This document shows, piece after piece, positions 1-7,600 of a stretch of DNA of 12,703 nucleotides (position 1 is its first letter; the number at the start of each line of letters is the position of its first letter). Source of the stretch: an uncultured Oscillospiraceae bacterium (lineage in GTDB: Bacteria > Bacillota_A > Clostridia > Oscillospirales > Oscillospiraceae); NCBI GenBank assembly GCA_947631675.1, contig CANRMG010000038.1, positions 1 through 12,703 on the forward strand. Direction: 5' to 3'. Both the position numbers and the translations under genes were made by a program. The notes under the pieces are model-generated. The model had not been told where the DNA came from, searched no databases, and saw nothing but the letters and a program-made list of their open reading frames with translations.

Positions 1-29
1 TTTGCATTGTTTAATTTACAAGGTACACC

Positions 30-56
30 GCGCTCGCGGCGTTCCCCGCGAGGCGC
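30..56. repeat. GC-rich hairpin at the left edge
   Basis: CTCGCGG (33-39) and CCGCGAG (46-52) are perfect inverted arms around a 6-base loop. GCG (30-32) and CGC (54-56) extend the stem across a one-base bulge. No T-run follows directly, so it is not a clear terminator. It may be the end of a transcript or element that begins outside the window. The pairing is certain; the function is unknown. Confidence 0.5.
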
Positions 57-73
57 TTTGCTAATATACCATC

Positions 74-112
74 CAAAAAAGCCGTTGTCAACACTTTTTT
101 GCGGCTTTTTTG
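74..112. terminator. possible bidirectional terminator-like hairpin before gerA
   Basis: CAAAAAAGCCG (74-84) and CGGCTTTTTTG (102-112) are perfect 11-base inverted arms. Each carries an A or T run outside a short GC core, the usual shape of a terminator that works both ways. The 17-base loop is long and only four pairs are GC, so termination would be weak. It would fit the end of a gene left of the window, insulating the germination operon. Confidence 0.4.
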
Positions 113-124
113 AAAAATTTTTCA

Positions 125-151
125 TGAAATCTTTTCCAGTTGTCCATACTA
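125..151 (+). promoter_or_regulatory. possible sporulation (sigma-G-like) promoter of the ger operon
   Basis: CATACTA at 145-151 fits the CATnHTA -10 element recognised by the forespore factor sigma-G, which drives gerA-type operons in Bacillus. The upstream match is poor: TGAAA at 125-129, with a spacer of only 15 bases. Transcription would start near 158. No convincing TTGACA/TATAAT pair was seen in 1-171. Only the -10 match supports this, so it is tentative. Confidence 0.25.
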
Positions 152-171
152 ACTGTATGTTGAACCAAAAC

Positions 172-1668
172 ATGAAAAATCCACAAGATGTAGACTTCCA
201 TCCGGCGCCGTCTCCCCAGTACGATATGCCTGTGAGCCCGGAGAACACGGAGAAAATCTTCTCCTGCTGCGAGGACTTCGAGAGCCGGCGTGTATCTGCT
301 GGAGGGACAAATGTCCACGTGTTCGCCTGCTGGCTGGACGGGGTGGTCTCCGGGGCGGACGCGGCGGAGCAGGTATTGAAGCCCCTCACCGACCCGGAGC
401 GTTTCGGCGGGGCAAAAACGGAGGCCGACGTGATCGATCTGCTGGCAGAGGGGGGCGTATACGGCCCCTCCATGAAGCAAGTAGATACGATGGACGACCT
501 CGCGGACGCCATAAGCTACGGCCACTGCGCCCTGGTGTTCGACGGACAGGCCTATGTGTTCCAGGTGAAGTCCGGCCAGCACCGCTCCGTTCAGGAGCCC
601 ACCGTGGAGAAGTCGGTCAAGGGGGGCAAGGATGCCTTCGTGGAGGTGCTGCGGGTGAACACAGGCCTGGTCCGCTCCCGGCTGCACACGCCAAAGCTGA
701 AGCTCTCCCAGACCACCATCGGGCGGAAGAGCCGATCCCTGGCGGCGGTGATGTGGCTGGAGGGGGTGGCGGCGCCGGACCTGCCCCGGCGGTTCATGGA
801 CCGGCTGGAGGCGCTGGACGTGGACGGGGCCGTCATGCCGGAGGTACTGGACAGCGGCCTCGTGGACGCGCCCAAGTCCCCCTTCCCCCAACTCATCCAC
901 ACCGAGCGGCCGGACAAGCTGGCCCAGCTGCTGCTGGAGGGCCGGGTGGGGGTGATCGTGGAGGGCATACCGGTGGCCTTCGCCGCCCCCGCCTTTTTCC
1001 CGGAGTTTCTGAAGACCACTGAGGACGCCGCCCAGCACTTCTGGGCTGCGTCGTTCATTCGGCTGCTGCGGTGGACAAGCCTGGTGCTTACGCTGCTGCT
1101 GCCGGCGTTTTACGTGGCGGTGGCCACCTACCACCCGGAGATGCTGCCCACCACACTGCTGCTGTCGGTGATCGAGTACAAGCAGTCGGTGCCCTTCTCC
1201 ACGGCCGTGGAGATACTGGGCCTGCTCATCTCCTTCGAGCTGCTGCAGGAGGCGGGGCTGCGGCTGCCGAACCCGGTGGGCCAGACCGTGAGCATCATCG
1301 GAGCGCTGATCGTGGGCCAGTCCGCCGTGGAGGCCAAGGTGGTCAGCCCCATCGCCGTGATCGTGGTGGCCCTGGCGGGCATCGCGGGCTACACCATGCC
1401 CAGCCAGGACATGGGCGCGGCGCTGCGCATCTTCCGGTTCCTGCTGGTCGTCGCGGCCACGACGGCGGGAATGTTCGGCATCATCATGGGCGCGGCCCTG
1501 CTCATATGGCACCTGTGCTCCCTTGAGAGCTTCGGCCGGCCTTACATGACGCCCCTGGCCGGGAGCCGGGGCGGGGACACCGGCGGTACCTTCACCCGCC
1601 ATCCGCCCTGGCGGGACCTGTTCCGGGACCCCATCATCAACGGCGGCGACAGGCGGAGGCGTAAATGA
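172..1668 (+). CDS. gerA: GerA-family spore germination receptor subunit A
   Basis: This is the A subunit of a nutrient germinant receptor in the spore inner membrane, about 498 residues from the chosen start. The N-terminal soluble half contains the family's 'WLDGVV...VLKPLT' segment. From about residue 300 there are roughly five hydrophobic segments with typical GerA motifs: 'HPEMLPTTLLLS', 'FELLQEAGLRLPNPVGQTVSIIGA' in two parts, 'GQSAVEAKVVSPIAVIVVA', and a last segment ending near 452. The tail after it is short and polar. The start is uncertain. The frame stays open back to position 7, but residues coded before 124 come from the two hairpins and look non-coding. ATG codons at 124, 157, 172 and 226 are all in frame and none has a clear ribosome-binding site. 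I chose 172 because it lies after the possible sporulation promoter. The TGA stop overlaps the next gene's ATG. Family assignment is sure; the start and the germinant are unknown. Confidence 0.9.
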   Translation: MKNPQDVDFHPAPSPQYDMPVSPENTEKIFSCCEDFESRRVSAGGTNVHVFACWLDGVVSGADAAEQVLKPLTDPERFGGAKTEADVIDLLAEGGVYGPSMKQVDTMDDLADAISYGHCALVFDGQAYVFQVKSGQHRSVQEPTVEKSVKGGKDAFVEVLRVNTGLVRSRLHTPKLKLSQTTIGRKSRSLAAVMWLEGVAAPDLPRRFMDRLEALDVDGAVMPEVLDSGLVDAPKSPFPQLIHTERPDKLAQLLLEGRVGVIVEGIPVAFAAPAFFPEFLKTTEDAAQHFWAASFIRLLRWTSLVLTLLLPAFYVAVATYHPEMLPTTLLLSVIEYKQSVPFSTAVEILGLLISFELLQEAGLRLPNPVGQTVSIIGALIVGQSAVEAKVVSPIAVIVVALAGIAGYTMPSQDMGAALRIFRFLLVVAATTAGMFGIIMGAALLIWHLCSLESFGRPYMTPLAGSRGGDTGGTFTRHPPWRDLFRDPIINGGDRRRRK

Positions 1669-2771
1669 AGCGGGCGCTTATATTATTATATGTATATATC
1701 GCGCTGGCGTCCCAGGGCGGATGCAGCTGGTCGCTGGCCTCGGACAGGCATGACGTAGAGCGGCTGATGCTGGTCCAGACCATGGGCCTGGACAGCGAGG
1801 AGGGGCTGGTGGAGATGAGCGTGTCCTCCGGCCTGGGGCCTGAGGACCGGCCCGCCCTGGTCATGTCCGCCCAGGCCCGGGGCATCGAGGACGCCATCGC
1901 GAGGCTCCAGAACTACTCCCCGGAGAACCAGCTCTTTTACGCCCACGTGCAGTACCTGCTGCTGGGGGAGGAGGCGGCCCGGGAGATGCTGGACGGCGTG
2001 ATCCAGTGGGTGGACCGGAGCCCCACCCTGCGCATGGACACCGATATGCTGGTAGTGAAGGGCACGGCCAGGGACGCGGTGGTGGGCTCCTCCCAGCAGG
2101 CCACGGACGTCACCCAGCGGCTGGCCTCCCTGGACCGGCAGGCCCGGTCCAACGGCTGGACTATGCACACCCTGCGGGAGGTGGCCGCCGCCACCGCCGG
2201 CGGGCAGGGGGCGCTGTGCATGGCGGTGCAGCCCGTCCCCACCCAGGACCGGGTGTTCACCGCCGAGCAGCAGTCCGACGCGGTGGTGCCGGTGGGTTAC
2301 GCGGTTCTGGACGGGGACGGGCTGGTGGAATTTCTGGACCCTGAGACCTCCATGGGCGCGGAGATCCTCACCGGGGACCCTACGGGGTTCCTCATCACCG
2401 TCTCCGGCGACACCCTGGAGATACTGGAGGGCTCGGCCAAAATCGAGGGGACTTTTGACCCTTCCGGCGCTCCCGCAGGCATCACCGTCCGCTGCCGGCT
2501 GCGGGCCGGCGTGCTGGAAAAGGGCGCGGAGGGGCTGAGCCCGGAGGCGCTGGACAGTGCCCTGTCCGGGACGGTGCAGGAGTGGGTATCCAACGCCCTG
2601 GCCCGGGCCCAGGCCACCGGCTGCGACTTTCTGGGGCTCAAGGCGGCGGTGCTGAAAACACCCGCCCAGATGGCCTCCTGCGGTCCGGCATGGCGGGACA
2701 TCTTTCCCGCGCTGCCCGTGACGGTGGAGGTGGGCGGCCGGGTGGACAGAAGCTACGATCTGGCGGAGTGA
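1665..2771 (+). CDS. gerC: Ger(x)C-family spore germination lipoprotein (subunit C)
   Basis: This is the C subunit of the germinant receptor, normally a lipoprotein on the outer face of the spore inner membrane. It has 368 residues, close to the family's usual size. A short basic and hydrophobic signal precedes Cys20 in 'ASQGGC'. The -3 residue is Gln rather than the usual Leu/Val, so the lipobox is weak. The N-terminal domain holds 'FYAHVQYLLLGEEAAREML', corresponding to the family's 'shl+vivigeelA..gl...ld' region. The C-terminal third (about residues 255-360, 'VQEWVSNALARAQATGCDFLGL...') matches the conserved Ger(x)C C-terminal domain. The ATG overlaps the gerA stop as ATGA, and GGAGG lies 7-8 bases upstream, so translation is probably coupled to gerA. 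The first dozen codons are unusually AT-rich for this gene. Confidence 0.88.
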   Translation: MKRALILLYVYIALASQGGCSWSLASDRHDVERLMLVQTMGLDSEEGLVEMSVSSGLGPEDRPALVMSAQARGIEDAIARLQNYSPENQLFYAHVQYLLLGEEAAREMLDGVIQWVDRSPTLRMDTDMLVVKGTARDAVVGSSQQATDVTQRLASLDRQARSNGWTMHTLREVAAATAGGQGALCMAVQPVPTQDRVFTAEQQSDAVVPVGYAVLDGDGLVEFLDPETSMGAEILTGDPTGFLITVSGDTLEILEGSAKIEGTFDPSGAPAGITVRCRLRAGVLEKGAEGLSPEALDSALSGTVQEWVSNALARAQATGCDFLGLKAAVLKTPAQMASCGPAWRDIFPALPVTVEVGGRVDRSYDLAE

Positions 2772-2781
2772 GGGACAGGGC

Positions 2782-3936
2782 ATGAACGAAACGCGCATCA
2801 CGGAAAAACAGTTCGCGGCGGCCACGCTGGTGTCGCTGCTCAGCCCGCTTTTGCGCCTGCTGCCCCAGACGGCGGTGGGTTTTGCCGGCCGGGGAGCATG
2901 GCTGAGCCTGATCCCGGCGCTGGTCCCTCTGGTGCTGCTCACGGCGGTCATCCTGTCCTTCCAACGGCATATGCGCCCCGGGGAGGGCATGGGCGGGCTG
3001 CTCCTGCGCTGGCTGGGGCCCGTGTTCGGGCGGCTGGCGCTGCTGGTATACGGCGGGTGGTTTCTCTTTTACGCCGGCTTCATCCTCCGAAGCGGCGCGG
3101 AGCGGCTGGTATCCACGGTCTACCCCAGCAGCGGGCCCAGCCTGTTCGTGGCGGTCACCATCGTTCTGAGCCTAGTGGTGGCCCTGGGGGATCTGCGGGC
3201 CGCCACCCGGGCGGCGGTGATCTTCCGGGCCGTGCTGGTGTCGGCGCTGGTACTGGTCATCGCCCTGTCAGTTCCCAACATGGACCCGGAAAAGCTTCTG
3301 CCCGTGGGCATGGACGACGCCGGGCCCATCGCCCTGGGGGCGCTGCCTTTCGCCTCGGTGGGGGCTCTCGCCGCCTGCTTCTCCTTTCTATATGGGTACG
3401 CGGACCTGCCGAAAAAGGGCGGGAAGTGGCTCTGTCAGCCCATCGGGATGCTGCTGGTGCTGGGCGGGCTCATATGCGCGTCGGTGCTCAGCGTGTTCGG
3501 GCCGGAGCTGACCGCTACGCTGACCTATCCTTTTTTCATCATGATCCGGTCCATCTCCCTGTGGGACCTGGTGCCCCGGATCGAGGCGGTGGTCATCGCC
3601 GCCTGGGTGGGGACGGACTTTATGCTGTGCGTGGGGCTGCTGCGCTGCGCCCACGAGGCCCTGCGGCCCGTGTTCGGCTACCCCATGCCCGACGACCGGC
3701 CCATGCTGGACCTGAGCGCCGGGCGGTATCTGCTGTGGCTGGAGGGCCTGGCGGTGCTGGGGTGCAGCTGCATATTCGATCTGCCTCCCTGGCAGATGCG
3801 GCTGTGGTCGGACCGGTATATCCCTCTGGCCAGTGACTGCGTCCTCTACGGCGGGTTCCTCCTGCTGTGGGTAGTGACATTGCCGAAGAGGAAAAAGGAA
3901 AAGGACCTGGTAAAACAACGCAGCGGCGCCTCTTGA
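2782..3936 (+). CDS. gerB: GerB-family germination receptor permease subunit
   Basis: This is the B subunit of the germinant receptor, an integral membrane protein of the spore-germination permease family related to APC transporters. In Bacillus this subunit takes part in ligand recognition. It has 384 residues, slightly longer than typical members, and about ten hydrophobic segments. Family landmarks are the N-terminal 'ITEKQFAAATLVSLLSP', the central 'GALPFASVGALAACFSFLYGYADLP' (in two overlapping parts), and 'YPFFIMIRSISLWDLVPRIEA', of which the 'RIEA' residues are most conserved. The C-terminus is a Lys/Arg-rich cytoplasmic tail. It starts 10 bases after gerC, with a GAGGG-type ribosome-binding site. 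The TGA stop (3934-3936) lies inside the -35 region of the next promoter and in the loop end of a strong hairpin. It completes the A-C-B receptor operon. Confidence 0.88.
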   Translation: MNETRITEKQFAAATLVSLLSPLLRLLPQTAVGFAGRGAWLSLIPALVPLVLLTAVILSFQRHMRPGEGMGGLLLRWLGPVFGRLALLVYGGWFLFYAGFILRSGAERLVSTVYPSSGPSLFVAVTIVLSLVVALGDLRAATRAAVIFRAVLVSALVLVIALSVPNMDPEKLLPVGMDDAGPIALGALPFASVGALAACFSFLYGYADLPKKGGKWLCQPIGMLLVLGGLICASVLSVFGPELTATLTYPFFIMIRSISLWDLVPRIEAVVIAAWVGTDFMLCVGLLRCAHEALRPVFGYPMPDDRPMLDLSAGRYLLWLEGLAVLGCSCIFDLPPWQMRLWSDRYIPLASDCVLYGGFLLLWVVTLPKRKKEKDLVKQRSGAS

Positions 3937-3948
3937 CAAAGAGGCGCC
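3925..3948. repeat. perfect 10-bp inverted repeat over the gerB stop and hicAB -35
   Basis: GGCGCCTCTT (3925-3934) and AAGAGGCGCC (3939-3948) are perfect arms around the tetraloop GACA. The arm and loop together make the hicAB -35 hexamer TTGACA. As RNA it would be a very stable hairpin at the 3' end of the gerB message, but no T-run follows, so it is not a standard terminator. As DNA it could be an operator or a cruciform over the promoter. Confidence 0.7.
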
Positions 3949-3961
3949 AAAGCCATATAAT
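3933..3961 (+). promoter_or_regulatory. consensus sigma-A promoter of hicAB
   Basis: TTGACA (3933-3938), a 17-base spacer and TATAAT (3956-3961) match the vegetative consensus perfectly. Transcription would start near 3968, about 29 bases before the hicA ATG. Inverted repeats lie over both hexamers, which suggests a strong promoter held down by a repressor, as expected for toxin-antitoxin autoregulation. Confidence 0.85.
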
Positions 3962-3981
3962 GCAACTAAGTTTCAGTTGCA
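3961..3981. promoter_or_regulatory. putative HicB operator
   Basis: TGCAACT (3961-3967) and AGTTGCA (3975-3981) are perfect 7-base inverted arms with a 7-base centre. They cover the last base of the -10 element and the expected transcription start. A ribbon-helix-helix antitoxin such as the adjacent HicB commonly binds such palindromes and blocks its own promoter. A further TGCAACT half occurs inside hicA at 4090-4096, possibly by chance. The binding protein is inferred, not shown. Confidence 0.5.
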
Positions 3982-3996
3982 AAAAGGGTGTTCGCC

Positions 3997-4278
3997 ATGC
4001 CCCCAAAGGAAAAGCTTATAGAGAAACTCTGCCGGACACCGACACCGAATAATTTTACGGTGAACGACCTGACCGCGCTGATGGCAAAATGCAACTGTGT
4101 CCAGGGGAGCGGCGGGCGCGGCTCCGGCATAAGATATTTTCACATTCCAACCGGGAGGGTCCTCATCTTTGACGGCCCTCATCCAGGGAAAGAACTCTAC
4201 CGCTACCAAGTGAAAAAGGTCATCGAATTTCTCTCGGCTGTGGGCGAACTGCCGGAAGGAGGGCAAGCACATGAATAA
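3997..4278 (+). CDS. hicA: HicA-family toxin (mRNA interferase)
   Basis: HicA toxins are small double-stranded-RNA-binding-fold proteins that cut mRNA and slow growth when not bound by HicB. This one has 93 residues from the ATG, longer than classical HicA. The core is 'GRGSGIRYF' (about residues 40-48) followed by 'DGPHPGKELYRYQVKKVIEFL' read as two parts (59-64 and 65-79). The latter is the HPGKEL version of the family's 'H.GKEL...' block. The usual catalytic His of the GSH motif is absent: after Gly42-Ser43 comes Gly44. A GTG at 3988 is in frame, but the ATG at 3997 sits better behind the weak AAAGGG ribosome-binding site. It overlaps hicB by 8 bases. Base composition is clearly less GC-rich than the flanking genes, which suggests acquisition by transfer. 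Family is likely; activity is uncertain. Confidence 0.8.
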   Translation: MPPKEKLIEKLCRTPTPNNFTVNDLTALMAKCNCVQGSGGRGSGIRYFHIPTGRVLIFDGPHPGKELYRYQVKKVIEFLSAVGELPEGGQAHE

Positions 4279-4630
4279 CTGCATGGAGTACCGCGGCTAT
4301 CACGCCGCTATCAGCTTTGACGCGGACGACGGCATTTTCGTAGGGTCTGTACTGGGCATCGCGGACAGCCTCAATTTTCATGGGGAGAACGTCGCGGAAC
4401 TGACGGAATCCTTTCATCGGTGTGTGGACGGCTATTTGGACATCTGCCGGGAGATGGGCAAAACGCCCGATAAAGAATACAAAGGCTCTCTCAACATCCG
4501 GCTGTCTCCCGAGGTCCACCGGCAGGCCGCAATCTGCGCCGCCGGGGAGGGAAAGACTCTGAATCAGTTCATCGGCGAGGCAGTGTCCGACCGCTGCAAG
4601 GCATACAAAAATGCCCGGCCTACCGCATAA
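4271..4630 (+). CDS. hicB: HicB-family antitoxin with ribbon-helix-helix domain
   Basis: HicB binds and neutralises HicA and usually represses the operon. The N-terminal half (about residues 5-65) has the HicB partial RNase H-like fold pattern: 'YRGYHAAISFDADDGIFVG', then 'FHGENVAELTESFHRCVDGYL' split around residue 45. The C-terminal part (about 73-108) carries 'SLNIRLSPEVHRQAAICA' and 'GKTLNQFIGEAV', a ribbon-helix-helix DNA-binding domain whose strand is 'SLNIRL'. Length is 119 residues, normal for the family. A perfect AGGAGG lies 8 bases before the ATG, much better than the site of hicA. That would favour excess antitoxin. A second ATG at 4283 is also in frame. It is followed by a shared terminator. 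Confidence 0.88.
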   Translation: MNNCMEYRGYHAAISFDADDGIFVGSVLGIADSLNFHGENVAELTESFHRCVDGYLDICREMGKTPDKEYKGSLNIRLSPEVHRQAAICAAGEGKTLNQFIGEAVSDRCKAYKNARPTA

Positions 4631-4647
4631 GGGCCATCGTTATAAGT

Positions 4648-4681
4648 AAAAAGCAAGGACCGATTTGGTCCTTGCTTTTTT
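4648..4681. terminator. bidirectional terminator shared by hicAB and mfd
   Basis: AAAAAGCAAGGACC (4648-4661) and GGTCCTTGCTTTTT (4667-4680) are perfect 14-base arms around the loop GATTT. There is a T-run on the plus strand (4676-4681) and a matching one on the minus strand. It lies just after hicB and touches the mfd stop codon (4682-4680), so it can end both convergent transcripts. Confidence 0.93.
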
Positions 4682-7600
4682 ATGCTGTCGTCTCCGCGGT
4701 TTTTGCATAATCCGCGATGAACGCCCGTGCTTCCTCCAATATCCTCCGGCGGGAGGCCAGGCGCAGCATGACGGCGGGCTTGCCACCGGCGTCCACCTTC
4801 ACCCGGCCCTTCCACTGGGGCTGGGCGTACAGGGCGCTGATGCGGGCGAAGTCGAACCCGGCGAAGGAGAACTTCACCGCCCCGCCCTTCTGGGAGATGT
4901 CGGTAATGCCCTGCTGGGAGGCCTCGCCCCGCAGGAGGGCCACTTGGATGAGGGCGTTGACACTGGATGGCGGGTCGCCGAAGCGGTCGCACAGCTCGTC
5001 GGTGATGTCGTCGGCCTCCGCCTCCGTGCGGATGAGGGCCACCCGGCGGTAGATGTCCATCCGCTGAGCGGCGCTTTTTATATAGCTCTCCGGGATGTTG
5101 GCGTTGACGGAGAGGTCCGCCGCGCACTCCGCCCGCACGGGCAGGGGCTCGCCCTTCTCCTCCAGCACGGCCTCCTCCAGGAGTTTTAAGTACATATCGT
5201 AGCCCACGTCGATCATGTGGCCGGACTGCTCCGCGCCCAGCAGGTTGCCCGCGCCCCGGATCTCCAGGTCCCGCATGGCGATTCGGAAGCCAGAGTTGAA
5301 CTCGGCAAACTCCCGAATGGCCTCCAGGCGCTTTTCCGCCACCTCCGTCAGCACCTTGTCCTTCCGGTATGTGAGGTAGGCGCTGGCCCGGCGGGCGCTG
5401 CGGCCAACCCGGCCCCGTATCTGGTGGAGCTGGGCCAGGCCCATCTTGTCCGCGTCTTCTATTATCAGCGTGTTCACGTTGGGGATGTCAATGCCCGTCT
5501 CGATGATGGTGGTGCACACCAGCACCTGGGTCTGGCCCTGGGTCACCTTTTCCATGACGGCGGAGAGCTCGTTTTCGCTCATCCGCCCATGGCCCACGTC
5601 GATGACCACGTCCGGCAGCAGCTCCATGAGCTTGGCCGCGGTGCGCTCGATGTTGTCGATGCGGTTGTGCAGGTAGTATACCTGCCCGCCCCGGGCCACC
5701 TCCCGGCGGATGGCGTCGGCCACCACGCCCCAGTCGTGCTCCATGACGTAGGTCTGCACCGGCAGGCGGTCGTGGGGCGGTTCTTCCAGGGTGGACATGT
5801 CCCGGATGCCGGACAGGGCCATGTTGAGGGTCCGGGGGATGGGCGTGGCGGAGAGCGTCAGCACGTCCACCTGCTTGGTGAGCTCTTTTATGTGCTCCTT
5901 GTGGCCCACGCCGAAGCGCTGCTCCTCGTCCACCACCAGAAGGCCCAGGCGCTTGAAGGCAACATCCTTCTGCAGCAGCTTATGGGTGCCGATGACGATG
6001 TCGCAAGAGCCATCCGCCAGGGCCGCCAGGGTCTTTCGCACCTGGGCGGGGGTGCTGAAGCGGGAGAGCATGGCGATGTTCACCGGGAAGCCGAAAAACC
6101 GGCTCACGGCGGTCTGGTAGTGCTGCTGGGCCAGGACCGTAGTGGGCACCAATATGGCCGCCTGCATGCCATCCAGCACGCATTTCATCACCGCCCGCAG
6201 GGCCACCTCCGTCTTGCCGTAGCCCACATCGCCGCACAGCAGCCTGTCCATAGGCAACGGACGCTCCATGTCCTTTTTGATCTCGTCGATGCAGCGGAGC
6301 TGGTCGTCCGTCTCGGTGTACTCAAAGGACCCCTCGAACTCCCGCTGCCAGGTGGAGTCGGGGGCAAAAGCGTGGCCGGGACTCTTCTGCCGGGCGGCAT
6401 AGAGATTTATGAGCTCGCCGGCCATCTCCCTGGCGGCGGCTTTGGCCCGGCTCCGGGCCCGGTTCCAGTCCGCGCCCCCCAGCCGGGACAGCTTCACCGG
6501 GGCGTCCTCCCCGGCGCCGATGTACTTGGTCACCAGGTCCAGCTGGGTGGCGGGCACATAGAGGCTGTCCGTGCCGGCGTAGCAGATCTTGACGTAGTCT
6601 TTCTCCACCCCGTCCACGGGCATTTTGAAGATGCCCGCGAAGCGGCCGATGCCGTGGGTCTCGTGGACCACCAGGTCGCCCACGGCCAGGTCCTCATAGG
6701 ATCCCAGCCGCGCCCCCGCGGGCAGGGCCCGCTTTCTCCGGGCGGGGCGCAGGCCGCTTTTCGCGATTTGGGTGTCCGCCAGCACGGCCAGCTTGATCTG
6801 GGGGTACTCCAGCCCGGCGGAGAGACTGCCCACCGCCAGGGCGCAGGTGCCCGGCTCAGGCAGTTTTTCCAGGGCCGTGTCCACGTAGACCTTCCCCACG
6901 CCTTTGTCCCGCAGGATGTCCGCCAGGACCTTCGCCCGGCGCTCGTCCCCGGCTAGGACCACGCAGCGGTAGTCCTCCCCCAGCCAGTGGCGCACATCCT
7001 CGGCGGCCTGCTGGCCGCTGCCGGCGTAGGAGGGCAGCTGTTTGGCGGTCAGGCCCATGTTGGTGCGCACAGGCATGGGGTACCGGCCCACGGTGAAGGC
7101 GTCCGCCATCACCACCGGCCAGTCGGCCAATTTTTCGGACGCCGCCTCCCAGGTCATGTAAAACTGGGCGTACCGGCCCAGGAGGGTGCCTCCCTCTATG
7201 AGAAGGCGCACGTCCTCGTTGGCCTGCTTGAGGAAGTCCCGGGCCCGCTGGGCACATTTTCCGGGCTGGTCCAGCACCACCAGCGCGTCCGGGGCGAAAT
7301 AGTCCAGGGCCGTAGCGAAAGTGGGATAGATGATGCCCATATACCGGTCCGCGGCGGTGAATTCCGCCCGCTCGGCCAGGGCTTCCATGTCCGCGGCCAG
7401 GTTCTTGCGCAGCTTCTCCACGTCGAAGCGGGAAGCGTTGCGGTTCAGCTTTCCGTACAATTCCCGCAGCTTACTGATGAGCCCCTCCCGGCCCCCTTCG
7501 GCCAGGGAGGGCAGGGTCTCCGCCGCCGGCAGCACCCGCAGGGTCCGGCGTTTTCCTGTCCGGCGCTGAGAGCCGGGGTCAAAGGCGTACAGTTCGTCGA

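Noticed and set aside
7..171. N-terminal extension of GerA starting from the TTG at position 7
   Set aside because: The extension would be translated from two hairpins and poly-A/T runs, resembles no GerA sequence and has no ribosome-binding site.
88..1602. Long open frame on the minus strand opposite gerA (about 504 codons)
   Set aside because: It mirrors the codon pattern of a GC-rich gene on the other strand; the product is rich in His, Gln, Gly and Arg with no recognisable fold, while the plus strand clearly encodes GerA.
3925..3948. Rho-independent terminator for the ger operon
   Set aside because: The stem is very stable, but it is followed by AAAGCC rather than a T-run, and the site contains a consensus promoter.
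3988..3996. GTG start for hicA at 3988
   Set aside because: It leaves the weak AAAGGG ribosome-binding site too close; the ATG at 3997 has suitable spacing.
5217..6956. Long open frame on the plus strand inside mfd (about 579 codons)
   Set aside because: It lies entirely opposite conserved Mfd motor and CarD-like domains, has low-complexity composition and no ribosome-binding site; it is an antisense artefact of high GC.
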